Assembly (NCBI RefSeq): GCF_014748335.1
Contig: NZ_JAAVIY010000010.1
Span: forward strand, 1-64,000
Length of the DNA stretch: 64,000 bases
From: Flavobacterium selenitireducens
GTDB taxonomy: Bacteria > Bacteroidota > Bacteroidia > Flavobacteriales > Flavobacteriaceae
Direction of reading: 5' to 3'
A program made the position numbers and the translations under genes. This document shows positions 9,716 to 19,670 of the stretch, piece by piece. The stretch's first letter is position 1. Each line of letters opens with the position of its first letter. The notes beneath the pieces are model-generated. The model worked only from the letters and a program-made list of their open reading frames with translations, was not told where the DNA came from and searched no databases.

Positions 9716-9732
9716 CAAAAGTACCTTCAACG

Positions 9733-10650
9733 ATGAAACAGTCCAGATTTTTCGCCATCATTTTCAAATATTTTATCTTCTTATTGGTTTCCACCGCAGG
9801 CTACGCGCAAAAGCCCGAAACTTTCAAGCTTTCCGAACAAGCGCGGCCTGCGCCGGAGAGCGTGTTCGCCAAATTCAGGAAGGCCGGTATGGATCCTGTG
9901 GACCACGTTTTGACGCCTTCGGAAAAAGTCAAGGTCGACAACGCCTTTGCGATGCTGCCGCTTTTGCATCAAAAAATCCTAAAACGCCATTTGCACAGCA
10001 TCAGTTTTATGGACAACATGCCCAATACGGCCCTTACGTCTCCCGTAGAAACGACGGGCGCTGTTAAGAAATTCAACATTACTTTCCGGGCCGAAATTTT
10101 GGACGAAACCATTTCAGAGTGGGCGACTTGGAAAGAAAAAACCTGTTACGATTTCGCTGCCAATAAAGAGTATCAGCTCCTCATCGATGCCGGCACGCTC
10201 GATGCCATTTTGTATGTGCTGTTGCACGAAGCGACACACGTAGTCGATGTCGTACGTGATCTCACGCCTCATCCTGACGACGCCGATGCCTTGGTAGCGC
10301 CCACCGCTTTCACCTCAAACGTCTGGGAAAAAATGAATGTGCCCGTTCCCGGATTTATCAAGCCCCTGCTGGAGAAGACGCGTTTCAGGGGAGGCCAACT
10401 CATCGATATCGCCCGTGCGCCCGAGGTTTATGCGACGCTTGAACAAACGCCATTCGTTTCGCTTTACGGTACGGCGTCCTGGTCTGAAGATCTCGCCGAA
10501 CTCGTTACGATTTACCACCTGACGGCGAAATTGGGACAGCCCTTTCGGATTTTGATGTTAAAAAACGGAGTGGAGCTTTACCGATTCGAGCCGATGAAAA
10601 ACCAGCTGGTCAAGAGGCGGGTGGATCAACTCGATAGTTTTTATAAATGA
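9733..10650 (+). CDS. Secreted zinc-metalloprotease-like protein
   Basis: 305 residues with an N-terminal signal peptide (IIFKYFIFLLVSTAGYAQ). A single HExxH motif is present: His165-Glu166-xx-His169 in 'LLHEATHVVDVV', preceded by a hydrophobic helix. This is the usual zinc site of gluzincin/metzincin-type peptidases. A later 'SWSEDLAELV' could give a third ligand. The rest does not resemble a family I can name. It probably acts in the periplasm or outside. The gene stands alone between the AraC gene and icmF. Confidence 0.7.
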   Translation: MKQSRFFAIIFKYFIFLLVSTAGYAQKPETFKLSEQARPAPESVFAKFRKAGMDPVDHVLTPSEKVKVDNAFAMLPLLHQKILKRHLHSISFMDNMPNTALTSPVETTGAVKKFNITFRAEILDETISEWATWKEKTCYDFAANKEYQLLIDAGTLDAILYVLLHEATHVVDVVRDLTPHPDDADALVAPTAFTSNVWEKMNVPVPGFIKPLLEKTRFRGGQLIDIARAPEVYATLEQTPFVSLYGTASWSEDLAELVTIYHLTAKLGQPFRILMLKNGVELYRFEPMKNQLVKRRVDQLDSFYK

Positions 10651-10895
10651 TGTGTAAGGTGTATCGTAGTGGCGCGATAACTTTTTCCGGTAACGCCGAC
10701 ATCTAACGGATTGCAAAGAAACGAGGTCGTTTGTTACGAAACCCTGGTGTTTTACACGGTGTCCGAAAAAAGAGATTACCGTGGTTACCTTCATTCTTCA
10801 ATACCGGGATATAATACGCCGGAACCACTGTTAATTATCGATTATCAATTACCATTTTCGTAAATTGCACGCTCAAAATTCCCATCATTTCTAAA

Positions 10896-13800
10896 ATGGA
10901 GCAAGCAAAACCATACATTCCTGTAAATAAAGTAAGAATCGTAACGGCCGCGTCGCTTTTCGACGGTCACGACGCCGCGATCAACATCATGAGGCGCATC
11001 ATTCAGTCGACAGGCGTCGAGGTAATCCACCTGGGCCATGACCGAAGCGTAGAGGAAGTCGTCAATACGGCCATCCAGGAAGATGCGAACGCGATCGCGA
11101 TGACGTCGTATCAGGGCGGGCACAACGAATATTTCAAGTATATGTATGACTTGCTCAATGAAAAAGGAGCGGGCCATATCAAGATTTTTGGCGGCGGTGG
11201 TGGCGTGATCCTGCCGAGTGAAATTTCGGAACTGCACGAATATGGCATCGAGCGCATCTATTCCCCTGATGACGGCCGCGCCATGGGATTGCAGGGCATG
11301 ATCAACGATCTGGTCAAGCGTTCCGACTATCCGGTCGGGGATTCGCTGAACGGGGAAGCCAAACATCTCGAGGAAAAATTCGCCCCGGCGATCGCAAGGG
11401 TCATTTCGTCTGCCGAAAATTTTCCGGAAGTCGCCATGCCGACGATGGACGAGATCCGCACGAAGAATGAGAATTCCACGACTCCCGTTTTGGGAATCAC
11501 GGGAACCGGAGGCGCCGGAAAATCGTCTTTGGTCGATGAATTGGTACGTCGGTTTTTGATCGATTTCCCGGAGAAAACGATCGGATTGATATCGGTAGAT
11601 CCGTCGAAGCGCAAAACCGGAGGCGCACTTTTAGGCGACCGCATCCGCATGAACGCCATCAATAATCCGAGGGTTTACATGCGATCGTTGGCCACGCGGC
11701 AATCGAATCTCGCACTTTCCAAATATGTGGCCGATGCGATCGACGTCCTAAAAGCCGCAAAATACGACCTGATCATTCTCGAAACTTCGGGAATCGGACA
11801 ATCGGATACCGAAATCATGGATCATTCCGATGTTTCGCTTTATGTGATGACGCCGGAATTCGGCGCCGCGACCCAACTCGAGAAGATCGACATGCTCGAT
11901 TTTGCAGACCTGGTCGCCATCAACAAATTTGACAAAAGAGGCGCTCTCGATGCGTTGCGCGACGTCAAGAAGCAATTCCAGCGCAACCACCAATTGTGGG
12001 ACGCCGACCTCGATACATTGCCCGTTTTCGGGACAATCGCTTCCCAATTCAACGATCCCGGGATGAACACGCTTTACAAGGCGATCATGGATAAGGTGCA
12101 CGAAAAGACAAATTCAGGGCTCGAATCGTCGTTCAAGATCTCGAAGGAAATGAGCGAGAAAATTTTCGTGATTCCGCCGGGACGTACGCGTTATCTGTCA
12201 GAAATCGCCGAAAACAACCGAAAATACGACGCATCGGCGAATGCCCAGCAAAAAGTCGCCCAGACGTTGTTCGGGATTTACAGGACTATTGCCTCTGTTT
12301 CAGGACAGGAACTGGCGTTGACAAAGTTCGGGCTAGATTCCGACGGCGTAAATACTAATGACAATGCAGAATTCATAAAACTTCTTCTAGGCGAATTCGA
12401 CCGCGTCAAAATGAACCTCGACGCCTACAATTGGGAAATCATCCTCAACTGGCAGGAAAAGGTCACGAAGTACAAAAATCCGGTCTACTCGTTCAAAGTG
12501 CGCGACAAGGAAATCAAGATACAAACCCATACCGAGTCGCTTTCGCATACGCAAATCCCAAAGGTTGCCTTACCGAAATACGAGGCCTGGGGCGACATTC
12601 TGCGTTGGTGCCTCCAGGAAAATGTGCCCGGAGAATTCCCGTTTACGTCCGGATTGTATCCGTTCAAACGCGAAGGCGAAGATCCGTCGCGCATGTTTGC
12701 AGGCGAAGGCGGGCCGGAACGTACGAACAAGCGTTTTCACTACGTGTCCAAGGGAATGCCGGCCAAGCGACTTTCGACGGCTTTCGATTCGGTGACGCTG
12801 TACGGGAACGATCCGCATATCCGGCCTGACATTTACGGGAAAATCGGGAATGCCGGCGTTTCGATCTGTTGTCTTGACGATGCGAAAAAGTTGTATTCCG
12901 GTTTCGATCTGAGCCATCCGCTGACATCGGTCTCGATGACGATCAACGGGCCGGCACCTATGTTGCTTGCGTTTTTCATGAATGCGGCCATCGACCAGAA
13001 TTGCGAGAAATACATCCGTGAAAACAACCTCCAGGATTCCGTCGAAAATAAGATCAACGAAATTTACAAGCTTCGCGGGACCGAGCGTCCGAAATACCAG
13101 GGCGACCTTCCGGAAGGAAACGACGGTCTCGGACTGATGCTGTTGGGCGTCACGGGAGATGAGGTGCTTCCGAAAGAAGTGTACGAGGAAATCAAGAAGG
13201 TCACGCTGACGCAGGTTCGCGGAACGGTCCAGGCCGACATCCTCAAAGAAGACCAGGCGCAGAATACCTGTATTTTCTCTACGGAATTCGCGCTGCGCAT
13301 GATGGGCGACGTCCAGGAATATTTCATCACGAACAATGTCCGGAATTTCTATTCGGTGTCGATTTCGGGTTACCACATTGCAGAAGCAGGAGCAAATCCG
13401 ATCACGCAACTAGCCTTTACGCTCTCGAATGGCTTCACTTACGTGGAATATTACCTGAGCCGCGGCATGAACATCAACGATTTCGGGCCGAACCTGTCGT
13501 TCTTTTTCTCGAACGGCATCGACCCGGAATATGCCGTCATCGGACGCGTGGCCAGGAGAATCTGGGCAAAGGCGCTTAAGAACAAATACGGGGCGAACGA
13601 GCGCGCACAGATGCTCAAATATCACATACAGACATCGGGACGGTCGCTTCACGCCCAGGAAATCGACTTCAACGACATCCGCACGACATTGCAGGCGTTG
13701 TATGCGATTTACGACAACTGCAATTCCTTGCACACGAATGCGTACGACGAGGCCATTACGACGCCTACGGAAGAGTCGGTGAGACGCGCCATGGCGATTC

Positions 13801-14318
13801 AGCTTATCATCAACAAAGAACTTGGATTGGCCAAGAACGAAAATCCGATACAAGGCTCGTTCATCATCGAAGAACTGACCGATCTTGTCGAAGAGGCGGT
13901 GCTTTTGGAATTTGACCGTATTACGGAAAGAGGAGGTGTTCTCGGAGCAATGGAAACCATGTACCAACGCTCGAAGATACAGGAAGAATCGCTTTATTAC
14001 GAGACATTGAAACATACGGGCGAATTCCCTATCATAGGCGTGAACACGTTTTTGAGCTCCAAAGGGTCTCCAACAGTGGTGCCTATGGAAGTCATTCGCG
14101 CGACCGAAGAAGAAAAGCAATACCAGATCAGGATGCTCGACAACCTTCACAAGGTGAATTCCGGAAAAGAGCAAGAGTTAATCGCTACTGTCCAGGAGAC
14201 GGCAATCCAGAACCGCAACATTTTCGAACAATTGATGGAAACCGCCAAGCTGTGTTCGCTTGGGCAGATTACCTCGGCTTTGTTTGAAGTGGGAGGCCAG
14301 TACAGGCGTAACATGTAA
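10896..14318 (+). CDS. icmF: Fused acyl-CoA mutase with G-protein chaperone (IcmF-type)
   Basis: 1140 residues carrying all three parts of IcmF in one chain. Residues ~10-150 form a cobalamin-binding domain with the axial-ligand motif DGHDAAI (His25) and a later GGGGGV loop. Residues ~195-420 form a MeaB/ArgK-type GTPase with P-loop GTGGAGKSS (Lys209). From about residue 530 on is the mutase TIM barrel ([58 protein letters not shown]). IcmF interconverts isobutyryl-CoA and n-butyryl-CoA (and related acyl-CoAs) using adenosylcobalamin; the GTPase part protects and reloads the cofactor. The order B12-GTPase-mutase distinguishes it from ordinary methylmalonyl-CoA mutase. No cobalamin riboswitch is recognisable upstream. 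A small lipoprotein gene follows after only 6 bp. Confidence 0.95.
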   Translation: MEQAKPYIPVNKVRIVTAASLFDGHDAAINIMRRIIQSTGVEVIHLGHDRSVEEVVNTAIQEDANAIAMTSYQGGHNEYFKYMYDLLNEKGAGHIKIFGGGGGVILPSEISELHEYGIERIYSPDDGRAMGLQGMINDLVKRSDYPVGDSLNGEAKHLEEKFAPAIARVISSAENFPEVAMPTMDEIRTKNENSTTPVLGITGTGGAGKSSLVDELVRRFLIDFPEKTIGLISVDPSKRKTGGALLGDRIRMNAINNPRVYMRSLATRQSNLALSKYVADAIDVLKAAKYDLIILETSGIGQSDTEIMDHSDVSLYVMTPEFGAATQLEKIDMLDFADLVAINKFDKRGALDALRDVKKQFQRNHQLWDADLDTLPVFGTIASQFNDPGMNTLYKAIMDKVHEKTNSGLESSFKISKEMSEKIFVIPPGRTRYLSEIAENNRKYDASANAQQKVAQTLFGIYRTIASVSGQELALTKFGLDSDGVNTNDNAEFIKLLLGEFDRVKMNLDAYNWEIILNWQEKVTKYKNPVYSFKVRDKEIKIQTHTESLSHTQIPKVALPKYEAWGDILRWCLQENVPGEFPFTSGLYPFKREGEDPSRMFAGEGGPERTNKRFHYVSKGMPAKRLSTAFDSVTLYGNDPHIRPDIYGKIGNAGVSICCLDDAKKLYSGFDLSHPLTSVSMTINGPAPMLLAFFMNAAIDQNCEKYIRENNLQDSVENKINEIYKLRGTERPKYQGDLPEGNDGLGLMLLGVTGDEVLPKEVYEEIKKVTLTQVRGTVQADILKEDQAQNTCIFSTEFALRMMGDVQEYFITNNVRNFYSVSISGYHIAEAGANPITQLAFTLSNGFTYVEYYLSRGMNINDFGPNLSFFFSNGIDPEYAVIGRVARRIWAKALKNKYGANERAQMLKYHIQTSGRSLHAQEIDFNDIRTTLQALYAIYDNCNSLHTNAYDEAITTPTEESVRRAMAIQLIINKELGLAKNENPIQGSFIIEELTDLVEEAVLLEFDRITERGGVLGAMETMYQRSKIQEESLYYETLKHTGEFPIIGVNTFLSSKGSPTVVPMEVIRATEEEKQYQIRMLDNLHKVNSGKEQELIATVQETAIQNRNIFEQLMETAKLCSLGQITSALFEVGGQYRRNM

Positions 14319-14324
14319 CTTTTT

Positions 14325-14807
14325 ATGAAGAAGCTATTTTTTTTAGTTGTGGCGATGATTGCGGCTATCGGCTGCAGTGATGACGACCGCCCGTCTGCGA
14401 ACTTCAATTCGACTACCGTTCTCGACGGGACGGAATTCAATCCTGTTCGCGGCACGTATTTCGAGGCCGTACCCGATATGCACCGCCACGTCATTTTCAG
14501 GATGGATGAAGGGCAGGGATCGGTCTCCAATATGTCGATCGACCTTTACATTCCCTTTACGCAATCGGGAATCACGGGCCAGTACGATATGGGAATCGGT
14601 GAAGCCGACGACGCATTGGCCAGTGTCTATCTCAGCAACGGCATGCAAAGCTATTACATCAGCAGCATCAACAGGCTAAAGGTAACCGAATTAGGAAACT
14701 CGCGTTTCAAGTTCGAGTTCATCGACGCATACGGCCTCGTATTCCAGGGCGGGACCGTGCCTTTTTCGGGTATGATAGAAGGCAGGTTCGACCTGACCGC
14801 GAATTAA
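14325..14807 (+). CDS. Small lipoprotein of unknown function
   Basis: 160 residues with a lipoprotein signal peptide: hydrophobic 'LFFLVVAMIAAIGCSDDD', with the lipobox Cys followed by acidic residues, which in Bacteroidota fits surface export. The body is beta-rich without a motif I recognise. It starts 6 bp after icmF and ends before a terminator, so it is probably translated from the same mRNA, although a metabolic link to the mutase is not evident. Confidence 0.72.
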   Translation: MKKLFFLVVAMIAAIGCSDDDRPSANFNSTTVLDGTEFNPVRGTYFEAVPDMHRHVIFRMDEGQGSVSNMSIDLYIPFTQSGITGQYDMGIGEADDALASVYLSNGMQSYYISSINRLKVTELGNSRFKFEFIDAYGLVFQGGTVPFSGMIEGRFDLTAN

Positions 14808-14814
14808 GACAGAG

Positions 14815-14844
14815 AAGCTTCCGAAAACGGGAGCTTTTTTTTTG
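14815..14844 (+). terminator. Terminator after the icmF-lipoprotein unit
   Basis: Stem AAGCTTCCG / CGGGAGCTT around an AAAA loop, one mismatch, followed by a long T-run. Confidence 0.85.
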
Positions 14845-14936
14845 CAATCCCGGCAGAACGTTAAAATTTTCCCAATACCGTTACGCCATAAAAGTGCCGG
14901 CGTCTGACTCGGCAATCATCAATCAATCACAATCAA

Positions 14937-16019
14937 ATGAAACAATCAATCACTGCTCTTGCGGCTTTACTGGCCGTATTGTGTTCATGCTCGTCAGACG
15001 ACACTTCGAGTCCGCTAGTCATCGGGCCGGAATGCACCAACATCGAAATCACTTCGCACATTGTCTCACCGACGGTTTGGGAAACCGGAAACGTCTACAT
15101 CGTTCGCCAGGATCTCGATGTCACGTCTCAACTCACGATCGAACCCGGCGCCATCATCAAAGTATCGGGCGCCCAAATCGAAACGGTCGGTCAAGGTCGG
15201 ATAATCGCGAACGGCACGGCTGCGAACCCGATCATTTTTACTTCGTTGAAAGACGATAGTGCCTGCGGGGATTCCAACCACGATGGCGTTTCAACCCAAC
15301 CCGGGAAAGGGGACTGGACGGGAATCTATCTCAACGGAGGCCAAAATCACCTATTCAGTCACTGCAAAATAACGTACGCAGGCAAAGACCGAGGCGGCTG
15401 GCACAATGCCGTCGTCATTTCGGAAAACGGGAAATCATTCCACTTCGATCGCTGTACTTTTGCCTACACGGCTACGGGAACATCCGCATCCGACTTCGCG
15501 TTTTACGGAAGTTACCACATGGCCGATCCCGCTGTTTCCAAATTCACCAACAACGTTTTCTTCGGCAACGACCGACCGCTTTACGTCGATTCGAATTATA
15601 CGCTGGATGTGACGAACCAATTCCACAACCCGGCGAATGCGTTCGAGAAAAACAAACGCAACGGCATTTGGCTTATGGACACTGCCAGGAACGATCATCA
15701 AACAACATTCGCGATAACCGAAGTCCCTTACGTTTTCACGTCATTCAACCAAGGTGGACTCCACAATTCGCTGTCGATTTCGGCCAATGTCGTGGTCAAA
15801 TTCGACGGAGCGACATCTGGGTTGCTCACGCAGCTCACGCGTCCTGTAGTGATTCATGCCACGGCAACGCTGACCTCGTTCAAGGACGATCAACACGGAG
15901 GCGACACGAACGGGGACGCCGACGCGACTGTGGCTCAGAACGGAGATTGGGACGGGTTTTTCGATTCCGATGCCAATCAATACGTAAACGCATCCAATAT
16001 CCGCTACGCCGACAATTGA
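14937..16019 (+). CDS. Lipoprotein with right-handed beta-helix-like body
   Basis: 360 residues. The lipoprotein signal is 'ALAALLAVLCSCSSDD'. The body shows short repeating turns with 'VWETGNVYIVRQDLDVTSQ', 'LTIEPGAIIKVSGA', 'IIANGTAANPIIFTS' and 'FSHCKITYAG', as in parallel beta-helix proteins found beside carbohydrate-active enzymes and surface proteins. No catalytic residues can be named. It heads a same-strand run with the two following genes (22-bp and 59-bp gaps). Confidence 0.72.
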   Translation: MKQSITALAALLAVLCSCSSDDTSSPLVIGPECTNIEITSHIVSPTVWETGNVYIVRQDLDVTSQLTIEPGAIIKVSGAQIETVGQGRIIANGTAANPIIFTSLKDDSACGDSNHDGVSTQPGKGDWTGIYLNGGQNHLFSHCKITYAGKDRGGWHNAVVISENGKSFHFDRCTFAYTATGTSASDFAFYGSYHMADPAVSKFTNNVFFGNDRPLYVDSNYTLDVTNQFHNPANAFEKNKRNGIWLMDTARNDHQTTFAITEVPYVFTSFNQGGLHNSLSISANVVVKFDGATSGLLTQLTRPVVIHATATLTSFKDDQHGGDTNGDADATVAQNGDWDGFFDSDANQYVNASNIRYADN

Positions 16020-16041
16020 TCTACTGCAACTGTTCCATCCG

Positions 16042-17187
16042 ATGAAAAATCTCATCATGTGGGCCCTGATGTGTACTGCACTAAGCACCGCGGCCCAAAC
16101 TAAACATTTCGACACGCCTTTCAATTGGATCGGCCAGGCCAAACAATTGGCGACCTCTGACACCATTGCGGCCAAAGCTGCGATCGAAAGCGCGGTCAAA
16201 GCCGGACTCTTCGACGTTTCGGCGATTTCCGCAAAATCGCTTTCGGGAATCGTGAAAGGAGACTTTGGCCACCGTATGGCTTCGGAGATCAGTTCCAATC
16301 GAGAAAAGCTGCAGGATCCTGAAACATTGGAAATCAGTACCGGGGATATCGACCGGTTCTGGACCGTGTTCGACCAAGGTACGAAAGAGGCTGAAGACTG
16401 GTTTTCGCGTTATGTAGCGCAAGGTTCAAAAGGCCTCAGGACGTTTTTCGATGTCCGGATGAGGAGCAGCACGTCTCGTTTAGCCGAGGCGGTCGTCGCC
16501 AAAAAGGATTTTTATGCCAGCATTCGCAAGCCGTCTCTCGAAATCAAAGCGTTGCGTCCCGAATTCGTAAAGGCGGCCAAAAAACTTGAGGCGATCTATC
16601 CGGAGGCGATTTTTCCTCCCGTGTATTTTTTTATCGGAAGCCTGAACAACGTAGGCACACCCGATGGATTTGCCGGCATGCTCATCGGAACCGAGCATCT
16701 GTGTCGAACCAGGGAAACCGATCTGGGACCGTTATCCGATTTTGAAAAATCGATCGTATTCGACAAAAATCTGATCGTCCCCATCGTTGTCCACGAGTAC
16801 GTCCATATGCAGCAAAAGAATGTACCCGAAGCGACGCTGCTCGATTTCGCGATAATGGAAGGAGCTGCAGATTTCATTGCGTTCCTGATTACCGGGAGGC
16901 ATACCAATCCCGAGGTATTCGCCTATGGCTCTGCTAACGAAGCGGAAGTCTGGCGGAAATTCAACTCACAAATGGACGGAGACAACCTCGACGAATGGCT
17001 GTTCAATTCCAAAGACGAGCGCACCGGAATGCCGGCCAATATGGCGTATTTCGTCGGATTCAGGATTTGCGAAGCCTATTATGCGAAAGCGCCCGATAAG
17101 CAGCTGGCCGTGCGCGAACTTCTGGAGATACAGGATTTCAGGAAAATCCTCAAGCGAAGTGGATATTCCGGGCAAACGTCACGGTAA
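16042..17187 (+). CDS. Predicted zinc-dependent protease (DUF2268-like)
   Basis: 381 residues with signal peptide (WALMCTALSTAAQT). The metal site HExxH is His251-Glu252-xx-His255 in 'VVHEYVHMQQ', followed 16-20 residues later by 'IMEGAADFIAF', the glutamate-containing helix expected for a gluzincin third ligand. The region 'YPEAIFPPVYFFIGSLNNVGTPDG' just before it matches DUF2268-type predicted proteases related to GldB-associated proteins. It is likely periplasmic. It sits 22 bp after the beta-helix lipoprotein and 59 bp before the serine hydrolase. Confidence 0.75.
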   Translation: MKNLIMWALMCTALSTAAQTKHFDTPFNWIGQAKQLATSDTIAAKAAIESAVKAGLFDVSAISAKSLSGIVKGDFGHRMASEISSNREKLQDPETLEISTGDIDRFWTVFDQGTKEAEDWFSRYVAQGSKGLRTFFDVRMRSSTSRLAEAVVAKKDFYASIRKPSLEIKALRPEFVKAAKKLEAIYPEAIFPPVYFFIGSLNNVGTPDGFAGMLIGTEHLCRTRETDLGPLSDFEKSIVFDKNLIVPIVVHEYVHMQQKNVPEATLLDFAIMEGAADFIAFLITGRHTNPEVFAYGSANEAEVWRKFNSQMDGDNLDEWLFNSKDERTGMPANMAYFVGFRICEAYYAKAPDKQLAVRELLEIQDFRKILKRSGYSGQTSR

Positions 17188-17246
17188 ACAATCATCATCA
17201 ATCAATAAATCAATCGGATTCTCGCCGGAATCAAAAATCAATCATC

Positions 17247-18551
17247 ATGAAGAAAATCATCCTATCCTTTTTAATGGCGCTGCCGTTGTGGGGAACAGCA
17301 CAAAATGTGGCAGGGGAAGCGGACGCTTTCGTCTCCGACCTCGTTTCCAAGAACCTGTTCAGCGGCAACGTACTTATCGCGAGAGACGGGGAGCTCTTGT
17401 TCCAAAAATCCTACGGTTTCGCCGATCTCGAAAACAAACGCCTGAATGCGACCGATACCGAATTCCGCGCCGGTTCGCTGACCAAAATGTTTACGGCGAC
17501 CCTTATCCTGCAATATGTCGACAAGGAGAAAATTTCGCTTTGGGACACGCTCGACAAATTCGTGCCTCATCTCGCGAATGCCAAAAACATCACGATCCGA
17601 AATTTGTTGAGCCACAGCTCGGGGATCAAAGGCAGCATTCCCCAAGGCGCTAAAAACCTTGAGGAAATTGTCCAGGGTTTTGAGTCCGAGCCCTCGGCCT
17701 TCAAGCCCGGGACGCGTTTCGAGTACAACAATTTCAATTATATGCTGCTTGGCTACATAGCCGAAAAAATCGGTGGCCGGCCGTATGCCGAACTCGTCTC
17801 CCGCAATATTTTCCGCAAACTGGGAATGGCCGAAAGCGGCATCGACCACAACGGACGCGTCTCCCAAAAATCAGCGTTGGGTTATATGGTAGATCCGGGC
17901 ACCGGCAGTCTAGCGCGCATGGAATCGGGAAACGTCGATGTGGCCTCGTCTGCGGGCGCGTTATACACGACGACAGGCGATTTGCTTAAATGGTCGCGAG
18001 CGATCGAAAACGGCAAATTGTTGTCCGAAAAAAGTTGGAAAATGGCGTTGGCCGAAGTGCGTCCGGGTTATGGACTGGGCTGGATGGTAAGGCGCGACGG
18101 AGATCGCACGAAGTTCGGGCACACGGGATCGATTGAAGGTTTCATGTCCGATTTCCAGTATTTTCCGGAATCGGGTGTCACCGTGATCTTTCTGTCGAAT
18201 GTATTGCCGCCGCGAAATACCCAGATCAGTTCGGCTTTGTCGGCAATTGCCTTCAACCAGCCGTTCGAATTGGACAAGCCCAAGGAAGAGATTGCACTTT
18301 CTGCCGAAACGCTTCGAAAATACGTCGGCACTTATGAGCTCGAAGGGCAAAAAATGGTCGTTTCCCAAAAAGAAGGCAAGCTCCTGGTGTTGGCCCCGAT
18401 GGGCGACACAGCTGAACTCGGTGCCGTCGGACCCAATAAATTTTTTGTCAAAGGCCCGCAAATAGGCGTGGAGTTCCTCGAAGAAGACGGCAAGGTTACC
18501 GCGATGAACCTCGACATGAGAGGCGGGCAGCGTTTTGTGAAACTGCAGTAA
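17247..18551 (+). CDS. Serine hydrolase of the beta-lactamase / class C PBP family
   Basis: 434 residues with signal peptide (LSFLMALPLWGTAQN). Catalytic motifs: SxxK as Ser77-Leu-Thr-Lys80, YxN as 'FEYNNFNY', and the KTG-equivalent HTG in 'FGHTGSIEGF'. A C-terminal lipocalin-like domain (ETLRKYVGTYELEGQKM) is typical of AmpC-like esterases and D-aminopeptidases. It acts in the periplasm on an ester, amide or peptide; true beta-lactamase activity is not implied. Last gene of the run from 14937. Confidence 0.9.
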   Translation: MKKIILSFLMALPLWGTAQNVAGEADAFVSDLVSKNLFSGNVLIARDGELLFQKSYGFADLENKRLNATDTEFRAGSLTKMFTATLILQYVDKEKISLWDTLDKFVPHLANAKNITIRNLLSHSSGIKGSIPQGAKNLEEIVQGFESEPSAFKPGTRFEYNNFNYMLLGYIAEKIGGRPYAELVSRNIFRKLGMAESGIDHNGRVSQKSALGYMVDPGTGSLARMESGNVDVASSAGALYTTTGDLLKWSRAIENGKLLSEKSWKMALAEVRPGYGLGWMVRRDGDRTKFGHTGSIEGFMSDFQYFPESGVTVIFLSNVLPPRNTQISSALSAIAFNQPFELDKPKEEIALSAETLRKYVGTYELEGQKMVVSQKEGKLLVLAPMGDTAELGAVGPNKFFVKGPQIGVEFLEEDGKVTAMNLDMRGGQRFVKLQ

Positions 18552-18567
18552 TATAGGTTGTTGTTTA

Positions 18568-18607
18568 GGGGAAAAGGGCGTGGTTGAGAGACTGCGCCTT
18601 TTTTTTG
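18568..18607 (+). terminator. Terminator after the serine hydrolase gene
   Basis: Imperfect stem AAAAGGGCG / CGCCTTTT with a 15-nt loop and a T-run. Confidence 0.6.
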
Positions 18608-18611
18608 GACA

Positions 18612-18638
18612 TAAAAAAATCCTCCCAGACAGGAGGAT
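18612..18638 (-). terminator. Terminator after the YD-like lipoprotein gene
   Basis: Perfect stem ATCCTCC (18619-18625) / GGAGGAT (18632-18638) with the A-run on the left, i.e. a T-tract on the minus strand. Confidence 0.85.
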
Positions 18639-18702
18639 GTCAGTGGACGCCGTCGGTCCGATATCATGTCAGACTTCCGCCGTTGCAAGAGGGAATTTTG
18701 CC

Positions 18703-19383
18703 TCAATAGTACTCGAACGATACATTGGTTCCGTTCTCAGTTGCGGTAACCGGAAAATTTTGGCTGTTATACTGGTAAGAATAGATTGTATTGCCTTCGC
18801 TAAGTATATTATTTCGGGATGTCGGGGCCGCTTTCGCAAATGATTCCGGCATCATGTAATAAAATGGGTTTTTCTTATCGTCGTAGGTTATCGGGCCGCT
18901 TTGATACCCGTCCGTACTCGAAATGGAACTGATATTTCCGTTATTGGCGTAATTGTAATTGGTGGTGGCATACAACACACCGTTGTCATATTGGGAGTCG
19001 CTGATCAATTGACCGGCGTTGTCGTAGGTATACAATCGTTCGATGGTAATTCCAGATTCGACACTTGTCCGCTTTGTGATGCGTGTTCCTTCATATTCAA
19101 AGACGGCGTCCTCACCCTGGCGATAAATGCCATTTTCGTAATGTTTGATCCTAGTCAACTTGTTTTCGGAAAAAACGAATACACCGCTGTCTATTACCGA
19201 ACCGTATTCGCGCTCTGCGTAAGCCGAGATCCTGCCGTCGTTATCGTAGTAATACGTTTCGAAACCTGTCGGATACGAATATCGTCTGAGTTTCCCGGCT
19301 GCGGAACCCGAAGTAGCATCTGAGGAATCGTCGCCACTGCAAGAAACGAAAACGAAGGATAGAAGAAACAGCAATTTTTTCAT
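18703..19383 (-). CDS. Lipoprotein with YD/RHS-like tyrosine-rich repeats
   Basis: 226 residues from the ATG at 19383, which gives a clean lipoprotein signal (MKKLLFLLSFVFVSCSGDD). The body has repeated 'Y.YDN.G.I/L' segments, e.g. 'YYYDNDGRISAY', 'LYTYDNAGQLISDSQYDNG' and 'NYNYANNGNISSISS', resembling YD repeats of RHS proteins. Such lipoproteins are common in Flavobacterium; function unknown, probably surface-exposed. Confidence 0.78.
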   Translation of the reverse strand: MKKLLFLLSFVFVSCSGDDSSDATSGSAAGKLRRYSYPTGFETYYYDNDGRISAYAEREYGSVIDSGVFVFSENKLTRIKHYENGIYRQGEDAVFEYEGTRITKRTSVESGITIERLYTYDNAGQLISDSQYDNGVLYATTNYNYANNGNISSISSTDGYQSGPITYDDKKNPFYYMMPESFAKAAPTSRNNILSEGNTIYSYQYNSQNFPVTATENGTNVSFEYY

Positions 19384-19460
19384 AATCAAAACTTTAGGCG
19401 ATGCCGTTATTGTAAAAATGGGTTTGACACAAGTTCGCTGGAGCTCAATTAGCGTCACAA

Positions 19461-19490
19461 AAAAATCCCCTTAGCGGACCAAGAGGATTT
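19461..19490 (-). terminator. Terminator downstream of the tRNA
   Basis: Inverted repeat AAATCCcCTT / AAGaGGATTT with a poly-A on the left (T-tract on the minus strand), directly 3' of the tRNA. Confidence 0.75.
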
Positions 19491-19497
19491 CAATAAG

Positions 19498-19572
19498 TGG
19501 TCGATACTGGGTTCGAACCAGTGACCCCCACGTTGTCGACGTGGTGCTCTGAACCAGCTGAGCTAATCGACC
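19498..19572 (-). tRNA. tRNA-Val (anticodon GAC)
   Basis: Read on the minus strand: acceptor GGTCGAT/ATCGACC (7 bp), D arm GCTC..GAGC, anticodon stem CCACG/CGTGG with loop TCGACAA, T arm ACTGG-TTCGAAC-CCAGT and discriminator A; no CCA is encoded. The centre of the loop gives GAC (Val). Loop position 33 would be C instead of the near-universal U, which is unusual. The other strand would give a GTC loop but its D and T arms are in the wrong order, so the minus strand is right. 75 nt in total. Confidence 0.88.
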
Positions 19573-19624
19573 GTTGAGACTGCAAAGTTAGCAGTAGAAT
19601 CGGGATTTGCAAGTGTTGCGCAAA

Positions 19625-19650
19625 AAAAATCCCCTTGGTGTTGGGGATTC
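19625..19650 (-). terminator. Terminator after the delta-60 repeat protein gene
   Basis: Stem AATCCCC / GGGGATT around a short loop, with an A-run on the left that is a T-tract on the minus strand. Confidence 0.8.
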
Positions 19651-19670
19651 TTTTGAATTTCAGGCTTGTA

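Noticed and set aside
19498-19572. tRNA gene as the island attachment site
   Set aside because: The island core repeats lie at guaA; no part of the tRNA is repeated near the island.
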